Below, piece by piece: positions 11,488 through 20,463 of a stretch of DNA of 64,000 nucleotides (the first letter of the stretch is position 1; every line of letters starts with the position of its first letter). Location: positions 1,492,969 through 1,556,968 of the forward strand of contig CM064664.1 of assembly GCA_032717465.1 (NCBI GenBank), in the 5' to 3' direction. Position numbers and translations under genes: made by a program. Below the pieces are notes generated by a model, which was not told the DNA's origin, did not search any database, and saw only the letters and a program-made list of their open reading frames with translations. The DNA is from Coenobita brevimanus. Its lineage: Eukaryota; Arthropoda; Malacostraca; Decapoda; Coenobitidae.

Positions 11488-12171
11488 CTTCCTTATGATG
11501 TCTTTTACCTCTCATCTCATTGCTTTTGCTTCAGCCTTGTTTTTTAGATCTTGACATGTTTTGGCTACTTCTGCCCATTTATTTTCTACTTCCTCTGTGT
11601 AGTTTCTCATAATTTAATTTGCCTGAGTTATCTTCTTCTTAATGTCTCTACTTTGCTCTGTGAGATTTCCTGCTTGTCTAATTATGTTCCAAAACTCTTT
11701 CATGGGTGGCTACTGTATTTCCCAATTCGTTCATTTTCTTCCTTAGAAGGTCTACCTCAGCTTCTAGGTCACTTATTGGTGCATCTTTCCTGTTAAATTC
11801 CTTTACCTGTTCCTCATTTTTTCCCCTTTGTTGGCACAGTTCCTTCCTTATTTAGTCCAATTCCAGTTTGAAAGTCTCTTCCAACTTGTTCACTTTCTCA
11901 GCTAATTTATTAAATGTAACCAGTTCCACCAGGCCTGTGTAGTCATCATTTTGTTTTATACCGTTTCTCTTCCTCTTACCTAGTTGCACTTCTTGAAAGT
12001 AGGCCATCTTATAGAAATATACTTTCTACTTACAGTTTAGCATCTCTGTTCCGTCAGTGTTAGAATTTACCCTGGTCTCGTTTGTTTACCCGACGCAGCT
12101 CCTGTGGTCTGCTAACGGCAGCAAACTCCTCAGGGCTCTGACCACTTGATATACTTCCTTTGGATGTATAT

Positions 12172-12174
<3 letters not shown>

Positions 12175-12261
<87 letters not shown>
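12175..12261. repeat. (GT)n at the 5' junction of CR1-like copy A
   Basis: About 87 bp of GT repeat directly outside the LINE's 5' UTR, so the element is bracketed by the same repeat on both sides. Confidence 0.95.
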
Positions 12262-12548
12262 CCCGAATTATCTAAAAGTTGTGGAAGAATATGCACCAAA
12301 CCATACTTAACCAACAATTGCATGGATGGACATAAGTGATTAACTTTTGGTTAGGATTTGATCAAAGGTGACTGAATATCAGCCGTCATACATCAAACTG
12401 CATTTTGGCCAATATCTCAGCAATAGATAGAGATATTTTCTAAAAAACAGAGTCCAATATATTTTGCCAGTGATTAGTATTTGGCTCCAATTTTTTTTTG
12501 TTTTTTATTTCACTAAAAGTTTAAACATTTTTCACGAGGTTTCTAAGT
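12262..12548. other. Short unassigned segment
   Basis: No gene or repeat recognised. It may be 5' sequence of the jockey-like LINE that becomes recognisable from about 12850, but I cannot show this. Confidence 0.4.
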
Positions 12549-12736
12549 ATAACCCAGCAGAAACCATTGTTACCCTGGGGTAACAGTTTGGTGCATTTTC
12601 AAAACATAAATAAGGAGGGAACCCCAGGTTGGGTCCTATGATCTCTGGTACTATGACATGATAGATGAATGGTAGTAAGTTAAGAACCTTCCCGACAAAA
12701 TCCCATCTGCAGCAACTCAGGGTTTTGGAGGGTTAA
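12549..12736. mobile_element. 188-bp TTAA MITE (piggyBac-type), copy 1
   Basis: Aligns end to end with the 189-bp element at 22595-22783; the shared core includes AGGGAACCCCAGG. The right end is TTAA at 12733-12736 and the left end is a mutated ATAA at 12549-12552, each joined to CCC/GGG termini. No coding capacity. Confidence 0.6.
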
Positions 12737-12849
12737 GTGTAGCTGCAGAGTATGTAACCCATCTTTCATGACATTCTTTAGAAGCTGCAGCAAAATTCTG
12801 TAATCATTTGCTTGAAGATAACCTGTCATGCCTCGTCCTGTAATAGCTG

Positions 12850-13998
12850 CTCCACAGTGGAACTGTTGAGGTGTTTGGGCAAATTGGGAGGAACTTCAAC
12901 TGCCCGTGTCTGAGTTTCATCCGTGTTTGCCTTCAGGAGCCCATGGTCAGAAACAAGACTCTTCCTGCTCTAAGAGGATATACAGTTCTCCATTCACCAG
13001 CTGTTATGGACTGTCGTACTCGAGGTGGCTGTCCTCTACTTTGCTGTAGCCTACTGTCTGGTCTTTCCTTCAGGCTGTGGGTGTTCAATTACACATGGGG
13101 AGGAGTTTCATATTCTGTTGTCTTTATCTATCCCCCCTCCCCTTTCACGCAGCTTCCTATTCCGTTTGTTCTTCTAGGCGATATAAATCTTTGCCATGCT
13201 TTGTGGAATTAAACTACAGTATATGTAACACCTTTGGTGATCTCTTGGCATCTATTGCTGAGACTTTGGATCTGGTTTCTCTGAGCACGGGAGAGCTGAC
13301 ACATTTCATGTACAAGCTAGCATTCTGTTATTTATCTTACATTGGTCTGCCGTGATTCTTCGCTGAACTTTTTATATGAGATTTTGTCTCACTTGAATGG
13401 TACTGATCATTACCCCATTTTGTGGTTAAACCATGCAACTCTGTGCTGGTGAAGTGTGTCCCTCCCTGGTGTTTGGGTTCGGCTGACTGGGGAAACTTTG
13501 CAAAACCCTGTAGTCTTGCCTGTAGTTTTGCCAGCTTTCAAAGGGCTGATGATGCAGAACAGTATTTCACAACGATTGTATATCAGGCTGGCCTTTATTC
13601 TATTCCACGAACGTCTGGAAAGTTTGCAGGTGATATGTGCCATGGTAGGATAAGGAGTGTGCTTTAGGTAGGTGTGTCCATAAAGCTGCCTGTAGGAACC
13701 TTAAGAAAAATATAGATGTCTTCTTTTAAACTCAGCTAAAGAAAGTTTGTATTCATTATCAGTAGGTTCTGAAGAACTCGTGTCAAACCTTGTGGAGAAC
13801 GTATGTCTTCTCAATCACCTTATCCACTCCTTTACCATTGATCAGGAAGAAGGTGATGAAAACAACGGGTACCGGTAAGTAATCACCTCCTCCCATGGTG
13901 CTTAAAATTCAGATATGTGCTTTATCCAAGTCCTTTGAAGTAGCTTCAGCCCTGGCAGCGCATTTTTACAAAGTTTTTTTGTTCAGATCCCTCGAAAC
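12850..13998 (+). pseudogene. Jockey-like LINE endonuclease segment
   Basis: In order: QWNC near the start (N-terminal APE motif), VCLQEPMVRNKTL (the E box), FVLLGDINLCHALWN (the GDxN motif), and GTDHYPILW (the [ST]DH catalytic His motif) near 13400. An ADWGNF linker follows, then LAAHFYKVF at about 13955, where the RTE-like fragment interrupts it. Frame changes occur near 12920, 13200 and 13380. Confidence 0.75.
13988..13998. repeat. Left 11-bp target duplication of RTE-like fragment
   Basis: TCCCTCGAAAC here is repeated exactly at 14700-14710 on the far side of the insert. Confidence 0.85.
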
Positions 13999-14699
13999 TA
14001 TCTATCTATCTATCTATTGCCAGACGCCTCAATCCCGTTTGGGGTGGCTGCAAACAAATCGCCTCCAAGTCGCCCAGTCCCCCGCCATTTCACTGCCCTG
14101 CTCCCAACTCACACCCCCCTCTCTCATATACCTCTCCACCCCATCCCTCCATCTCATCCTCGGCCTCCCCCTCCCTCTTTCCCCCTCCACCTCACTCACA
14201 TACACTCTCTTCGTCAGTCTTTCACCCTCCATCCTCTCCACATGGCCAAACCATCTCAGTGTGTTCCTCATAACGCTTCCTATCACATCCACATCCACAC
14301 CACAACGCTCCTTTATATCCTCATTCGTCAGCCTGTCTCTCCATGTGACTCCACAGGCTCCTCGTAAAAAACTCATTTCCACGGCTCTCACTCTTGACTT
14401 GTGTCCTTCCAACAACGTCCAAGCTTCACTTCCGTACGTTAGAGTTGGTATCACAATACTGTCATGTAGTAACTTTTTCACTTCCATGCTCACTTCCCTG
14501 TTTCTTATCACTGCTTTCAAAGAACCAGCAACCTTTCTTCCCTGCTGTACCCTTTCAAGCACTTCACCCTCCAAACCTCCATCCTTGTTCATCATACTAC
14601 CCAAATACTTAAACGTCCTCACATTTTCCAATTCCTCACCATCCAACCTTGCTGTACATTCGCTGACTTCACATCTCTCAAAGACCATCACTTTCCTCT
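13999..14699 (-). mobile_element. RTE-like LINE fragment with 11-bp target duplication
   Basis: A 701-bp 5'-truncated insert on the minus strand. The 3' end is a GATA tail (TATC units on the plus strand, 13999-14017). It keeps an open frame from 14699 into the tail, with YGSEAWTLL, WFGHVERMEGERL and RGRGRPRMRW, the RTE C-terminal region. The exact 11-bp duplication on both sides fixes its boundaries. It interrupts the jockey-like LINE between endonuclease and RT. Confidence 0.88.
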
Positions 14700-14710
14700 T
14701 CCCTCGAAAC
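14700..14710. repeat. Right 11-bp target duplication of RTE-like fragment
   Basis: Exact repeat of 13988-13998. Confidence 0.85.
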
Positions 14711-15129
14711 AATTCAGCTTATTCCGGCATCAACAGGAAAGGTTAGGTATTTTATTTCTGTAGACTGAATTGGATCCTTATGTTTTCTTTGCCGTCTGTG
14801 AACTCAAGGCTGCTCTCCAGCAGTGTAATGACTCTGCTCCTGGACTTAATGACATTCCTTATGCTATGATTTACCATTTGCTGTACGATAATCTATTTTT
14901 ATTAGTAATTTACAATAGGATAATTATTCACTAATTGGGGGATGAGTATTGTTCTTCCATTTCCTAATTCACTTAAAAACTATTTTAATGAGTCTAACTA
15001 TCGTCCCATTTGTTTGACATCTTGAGTATGCTTACTGCTTGAGAAGATGGTTAGCGGCAGACTAGTTTAGTAACTAAAGAAGATGTTTCTTCTCTCTGTG
15101 ACAAAGAGGGTTTCATTGGATGAGATGTA
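14711..15129 (+). pseudogene. Jockey-like LINE RT fingers segment
   Basis: Shows LKAALQQCNDSAPGLNDIPY (the SAPGxD-type fingers motif) near 14800, then NYRPICLTS and LLEKMVSGRL near 14995-15060. It ends in GATGTA, where the pogo-like transposon is inserted. The motif order matches jockey-like RTs; frame is broken. Confidence 0.75.
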
Positions 15130-15329
15130 CAGTAAGTTCGCCCTGAACACGTTCTCACCAAACGCGCTCGCAGTTATATGCTGTTAGTGCTGGGATACGT
15201 ATAAGACAACGTAAGATTAAAGAACTGTTACGAAAACTATGAATTTACGCAAGAGAGGCCTTTGAAAGCCAAATTCTTGAACCTCAGCACAGCACGCATG
15301 GTTAGTTTTGATCACGTCATCATGTGATT

Positions 15330-15462
15330 TGCTGTACTGCTTTTCCACAGTACTGTATTTGTAAGCTGAATATTTACATTACTGTTCTGGTAAGTTTATG
15401 TACAAGTTAAAGTACTGTTAAATAACATTAAAGCAAGAAATAAAGTCTTATAACCATTTATT
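15330..15462. repeat. Direct repeat flanking the inner LINE, left copy
   Basis: About 130 bp similar to 19805-19932, sharing TACTGTATTTGT and a TAAATAA...AAAG...TAACCA run. The two copies lie either side of the minus-strand LINE, inside the pogo-like element. Origin unknown. Confidence 0.55.
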
Positions 15463-15552
15463 TCTTAATGCGAGGGAGAAAGAACCAAAGGCCATGAGCC
15501 CGCAATAAGAGTTCCCTCCAAGAGAAAAACAAAATACAAAAGAGAGCCAAAT

Positions 15553-17492
15553 TCAAGATCCATTCATTTCGAGATGTCTGGACACACTGCGTTTGAAAGA
15601 CTGGAGATCATAGGCAGCAGGAAATACAGACAGAGGAAGACAGTTCCAGAGCTGGCCTGTTGCATAAATGAAGGACTGGGAGTAACGGTTAACTCTTGCA
15701 TTAGAGAGTTGGACAGAAAAGGGATGAGAGTTTGCTGCTAGACGGGTGCTACGCGGCCGTCGTAGAGGTGGAGGAATGCATGCAGACAGTTCAGTGGAGC
15801 AGTGACCATTAAAGTAGCAATAGAAAAGAGATAAAGATGCAACAGTGTAGCGAAGAGACATAGGTTGAAGGGAGTCAGTAAGAGGAGGAGAGTTAATGAG
15901 ACGAAAAGCCTTTGACTCCACCTATTGAGAAGAGCTGTATGTGGGGAGCCTCCCCACACATGAGAGTTGTACTCCACACAGGGGCGGATAAAACCCCTGT
16001 ATAGAGTCAACAATTGTGCAGGGGTAAAGAAAGAACGAAGTCGGCTTAGCACAGCCAATCTCTTGGAAGCAGATTTTACAAGAGATGTAATATGATCGTT
16101 CCAAGATAAGTCCCGAGTAAATGAATCCCCAAGCATGTTCAAGGATGATGCAGGATTAAGATGAATATTATTATACATTAGTGGAAGATTTTGACGGGTT
16201 GATAGGTGTAACAACTGAATCTTAGATGCATTAAAAACAACAAGATTATTTTTACTCCAGTCAGAGATATGAGCCAAGTCAGACATTAGGTGTGCCATAG
16301 CCTCATCCCTTGTTTGTTGAAGTAACTGCTGAGATGGGCGTTGCAGGAACCAAATGGAAAGGTGAAGGGTGGAGTCATCAGAGTATAAGTGGATAGGGTT
16401 AGATGTACAGCTTAGAAGGTCATTGATGAATAAAAGGAAGAGAGTTGGTGATAAGACAGAGCCCTGAGGAACACCACTGTTGATAGATCTAGGAGAAGAA
16501 CGATGGCCGTCTACAACAGTGGCTATAGAACGACCAGAAAGGAAGCTAGCGATGAAGGCACAGATAGAAGAATAGAAACTGTAAGAGGGCAGTTTGGAAA
16601 TTAAAGATTTATGCCTGACTCGATCGAAAGCCTTTCAGATGTCAAGTGCAATGGTAAAGCTTTCGCCAAAGCCCCGAAAGGAGGATGACCAGGAGTCTGA
16701 AAGGTAGGTGAGAAGATCGCCAGTGGAGCGTCCCTGACGGAACCCGTACTGATGATCAGAAAGAAGGTTGCGATAGGAAAGATGCCTTAAAATTTTTCTA
16801 TAGAGAATTGACTCGAAAACTTTTGAAATACAGGACGTTAAAGCAATTGGATGATAGTTGGAGGGTTGGGAGTGGTCACCCTTCTTTGGGACTGACTGAA
16901 TGAGAGCAAACTTCCAACAAGAAGGAAAGGTACAAGTTGACAGACAAAGGCGAAAGCGTTTGCCTAGGCAGGGTGTAAGCACAGAAGCACAGTTCTTGAA
17001 TACAAGAGGAGGGACTCCATCAGGCCCATATGCCTTGTTAGTATTGAGGCCAGTGATGGCAGAAAATACATCAGCTGAAGAAATTTTAACGTCAGCCAAG
17101 AGGAAGTCAGAGGCGGGTAGTGATAGAGGAACAGCACCGGAATCGTCTAAGGTGGAGTTGGAGGAGAAAGTCTGTGCGAAGAGGTCTGCTTTATCAGTTG
17201 AAGAAATAGGTACAGAAACATCAGGGTAGAAAAGAGGAGGAAAGGATGATGTTAGAACGGTTTTTGGCAAGGTGCCAGAAGGAGCGGGAAGAATTCGAGT
17301 TGGAGAGTTGAGAGCATTTAGTATGGATGAAATTATTTTTAGCAGAGTGAAGAACAGACTTAGCACGATTTCGGGCAGAAACGTAATGATGATGTGATTC
17401 AGGGGTGGATTGGCTCCGGTACCTTTTGTAGGCCCTCTCTTTGTTGTGGACAGCTTTAGAACAAGCGTGATTAAACCAAGGCTTTCTTGCAT
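15553..17492 (-). pseudogene. Inner jockey-like LINE reverse transcriptase
   Basis: In order: NKAYGPDGVPPLVFKNCA (fingers), CWKFALIQSVPKKGDHSQPS, SNYHPIALTSCISKVFE, YGFRQGRSTGDLLTYL, then a stop, KAFDRV, NSGVPQGSVLSPTLFLLF, and HLYSDDSTLHLS, in which the catalytic box reads YSDD instead of YADD. The C-terminus, from LSWNDHITSLVKSASKRLA to the final stop at 15553, includes a frameshift near 15921. Inactive. Confidence 0.8.
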
Positions 17493-17495
17493 TTG

Positions 17496-19539
17496 TCAAA
17501 GGATATGAGAAAGGAATGTATGCTTCCATGCCTGAGAGAATAAGCTCCATAATGAGCAAGGCACACTCAGATGGCTCCTGGCCATGGAAGGAATAATCAT
17601 TTCAGGAAAAATCAAAGAAGTACTGTCTGAGGGCCTCCCAATTCGTGGCTCCAAAAGCCACAGGCGACGTTTCCCTGGAGGGTCCACAGGCCGTACTGGA
17701 GTGATAGGACAGGTTAAGGTGATAAGGTTGTGATCGGAGGAGCCGAACGGAGAGAAAAGATTAATAGTGTATGCAGAAGGATTAGTTGTAAGGAAGAGGT
17801 CAAGTATGTTGGAGCTCTCTCCAAGGCGGTCTGGGATACGGGTAGGGTGCTGTACAACCTGCTCTAGGTCATTAACCCCTAAAACGCGGCCATGGACAGC
17901 CGACCCCCCCCTGGGTAGCGGGGTTGGATCGCGGTCTGAGTACCTGTAGGAAAATATTAGCCAAAAATCAGAGATTAACCCTAGAACATTATACTTGGTA
18001 TGGCAGATAGTACTTACATTCAGCTTTCTCCAGAGACAGGTGTTGAGCCTTCATGGACTACCCAAGGACTTGTGGAGACTTGCAAAGTTGGGAAACAAAA
18101 TCTTCACTTTCACATCTCCAGCAACCCGGTTTCCCCTCTACCACAGCCTCATTCCGTCACAGTAAACTTTATACTACAACGTACAGGTAGTTTGGAATCC
18201 GTAATTGTACAATAAGCACTGAGAATAAGGCTAAAATCAATGGAGTGTACAGCCAACATGCAGCGCGGCGGCGGTCTTCCCGTCACTCAACAAACATTTC
18301 CATTTTCACAGCTAAAAACACGTATACTACATTATTTTCAATCATAGTACTTCCCAAAAGACCACCACGGCGCGCTTTTTATTCTGCCTTATGCCCGTCA
18401 CTTTATTCTCGTTCCTGTCGGCCGCTCGCACTGACTCGGAAGAGCTAGAACTCGCCATAATGTCACTTTGAAAGCCTGCGGTAAACTGACGCTAAACAAG
18501 GGCCAAACCGTGCGAAAAAAACCTAGTGTGACAACTGGGGAAACAAGCGTTTCCTATTAGCATAAACTGCTTGTGAGAGGAGAGCACAGATTTACAGTTC
18601 TGAGCAGTCAGTGCACTGCCATATATCACAGCCAGGCTGGCAGGGCCATGGTGGGGGGGGATGGGGGAAAAACACGATACTTGGCAACAACGGAGGTCAG
18701 TAGTACAAAGGTCAAGTACGGTAATTGTAGCTAAATGGTGGCGTTACTGATAGACAATACCAGCTGGAGCATCCTTGCCCGCGTTTATTCAAAATTAACT
18801 CGAATCACAAACGCGACAATCCGCCGTTATGCCCTTTTTGGCAATCGTCGCAAAAGCGACGCTCCGCGTTTAAAGGGTTAAGGATACAAAAGATGTAGGC
18901 TTGTTCACCAGGTGGATCAGTGAAAGGCGAGGAGGTCCAAAGGTGGTGGTGAACATTGAAATCTCCTATAATGGAAATTTCAGAGAAAGGAGAAATGGAT
19001 AGAATGTGTCCCATCTTAGAATTAAGATAGTCGAAGAATTTTTGATGGTCAGTAGTATTAGGGGATAACTAAACAGCACAGATATATTTAGTCAGAGAAT
19101 GACAGGAAAGCCGAAGCCAGAGTGTAGAGAATTCAGAAGAATCGTGTGCAGGAACACGAGAGCAAGATAAGTCGTTGCGTATATATACACAACAGCCCCC
19201 TTTGGCTTTGAAATGAGCATAGAGAAAGTAGGAGGATACAAAAAAGGGTTTGCTGTCAGTTGCCTCAGACAGCTGAGTCTCAGTTAGAAAAAGAAGGTGA
19301 GGTTTAGAGGAGAGGTGGTGCTCAACAGAGCGAAAGTTAGAGGAAAGGCCGCAAATGTTGCAGAAATGAAGAAGAAGAGAGTCAGACAATGGTTCCAGGC
19401 ACCTCGAGTCATCACCAGGAGAGGGGCGGAAGGTGGGGACATTTATGGTCCCCCCCCTGGGGACTCCGAGGCTGGGTGATATGACGCCATGATTTTTTTT
19501 TTGAATTTTGGAAAAGGAAGTGTAGTGTGTACTGTGCAT
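17496..19539 (-). pseudogene. Inner LINE endonuclease, split by a piggyBac-like element
   Basis: The first part shows NICGLSSNFRSVEHHLSSKP, LLFLTETQLSEA (E box), GGCCVYIRND and IIGDFNVHHHLW (GDFN). The second part, beyond the insert, shows [33 protein letters not shown] (SDH). Removing 17876-18881 and one TTAA joins them as YIFCILNDLEQVV, a normal continuous domain. Confidence 0.82.
17872..18881. mobile_element. PiggyBac-like element, 1.0 kb, non-autonomous
   Basis: Bounded by TTAA at 17872-17875 and 18878-18881. Termini read CCCCTAAAACGCGG on the left and CCCTTTAAACGCGG inward from the right (12 of 14 match). Only small unrelated frames inside. Insertion at a TTAA in the LINE endonuclease codons is exact. 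Confidence 0.85.
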
Positions 19540-19804
19540 GTAGTTTGGTATAGATAGTTAGAGAAATTTGTGTTGGAGAGCATGCTGGCCTACTCTCTGT
19601 GTAACTGAGACACTGAAGAAGTTCAGCAATGGGGGATGGTCAGGAACTAGTCCTGAAGGCTGATGAAACGGGTGCTCCAGCACTCCCTGTCATCAGCTTT
19701 CCATCCACCTCGGGAGTACTGCCCTGCTCGACTGGTGCTACAGTCTACTCCTCAGGACGTTAAAGCAATACCTGAGAGGTGTCGGAATATTACCTTTTTT
19801 ACTT

Positions 19805-19932
19805 GTTCATTATAGATTTGCTGCACTGATTTTCCACTGTACTGTATTTGTGAGTTAAATATTTACTGCTCTGTTATGTAAGTTAAAGCACTTAAATAAA
19901 GTTAAAGTATTAAATAAAGCCTTGTAACCAAT
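19805..19932. repeat. Direct repeat flanking the inner LINE, right copy
   Basis: Partner of 15330-15462, same orientation. Confidence 0.55.
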
Positions 19933-19964
19933 TAACCTGATTTATATGATTATCCATGATGGCG

Positions 19965-20072
19965 GGTTCCAAGACAATTATCCGTCGTCAATTCGCCGCC
20001 AGACAATTCCCCGTCAAAACATGGATGATTCCCCGTCAGGACAATTCGCACCCTGAACGATTCCCCGACATT
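19965..20072. repeat. Degenerate GACAATTCCCCGTC repeats
   Basis: Loose tandem units of roughly 13-20 bp: GACAATTATCCGTC, GACAATTCCCCGTC, GATTCCCCGTC, GACAATTCGC. Similar in style to the block at 42725-42870. Confidence 0.6.
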
Positions 20073-20463
20073 CTATAAATATACCTATTTCACCTTTGAA
20101 TTATATTCTAGCATCACCCACAGCTGTCTTGATTAATGACGGCAAATTGTCTTGTTATTGTTGTGATGGCGAATTGACTTGACGATGAATTGTTCTGAAA
20201 CCAATCGGCATCGGAATGTTGCTTTGTGTTTATGTATTTGTGTGTTGAAGTTTTGCGGTGCAGTAGTGTATTTGTAAGTTATAACTTTACATAAACCTTC
20301 TAACCACTGAAAGTGCTTCATATTGATTACCTATGGCAGATAACAGCAAAACACCAAATTTGGGGGTCCAGGGAGCAAAATAAGGAGTAGTTAAACTTAC
20401 GCGGTTTTGCACCGAACATGCCATGGTTGGAACCAAACCCTCGCGTTAGGGGCGAGCTTGCTG

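Larger units (their letters stand above)
9730..12010 (-). pseudogene. CR1-like copy A ORF1, split by an RTE-like LINE
   Basis: The 5' half (12010-11488) starts MAYFQEVQLGKRKRNGIKQ and is rich in heptad-like Leu/Glu/Lys, as in the coiled coil of copy B ORF1. The 3' half (10008-9730) carries SNRSIVITGRDEEE, matching NKSIVITGIEEEE in copy B. Between them lies the LINE at 10009-11487. Known role of such proteins: RNA-binding, trimer-forming ORF1p. Inactive. Confidence 0.7.
6686..12174 (-). mobile_element. CR1-like LINE, copy A, near full length, in a (GT)n site
   Basis: Same family as the copy at 58779-63010. In sense order (descending coordinates) it has a short 5' UTR, a coiled-coil ORF1, an APE-type endonuclease, RT, and a C-terminal tail, all broken by stops and shifts. 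About 4.0 kb remain after removing the RTE-like LINE at 10009-11487. Both ends abut (GT)n: 6629-6685 at the 3' end and 12175-12261 at the 5' end. The CR1/L2-type assignment rests on the RT and on the tail pattern in copy B, so the clade name is tentative. Confidence 0.8.
15470..19800 (-). mobile_element. Jockey-like LINE (second family) inside the pogo-like element
   Basis: A near full-length LINE on the minus strand, about 3.3 kb after removing the 1 kb piggyBac-like insert. In sense order: 5' region to about 19800, endonuclease (19539-18882 then 17871-17230), RT (17230-15930) and a C-terminal domain ending RLLAANSHPF-like and at VSRHLEMNGS stop (15553). It differs clearly from the LINE it sits in. 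Broken by stops, by shifts near 15921 and 16640, and by the insert. Confidence 0.82.
15130..20463. mobile_element. Pogo-like DNA transposon, 5.3 kb, TA target site
   Basis: Terminal inverted repeats start CAGTAAGTTCGCCC (15130) and, read in from the right end (20463), CAGCAAGCTCGCCC. About 16 of 21 positions match. Each end is flanked by TA (15128-15129 and 20464-20465). Joining the flanks at TA restores the host LINE's RT frame (TLDYL motif). The CAGT start and TA target place it in the Tc1/mariner/pogo group. No transposase was found; most of the length is a LINE inserted later. Confidence 0.75.

Noticed and set aside
13895..14746. 283-codon plus-strand frame
   Set aside because: Antisense shadow of the RTE-like fragment at 13999-14699, which has the real motifs on the minus strand.
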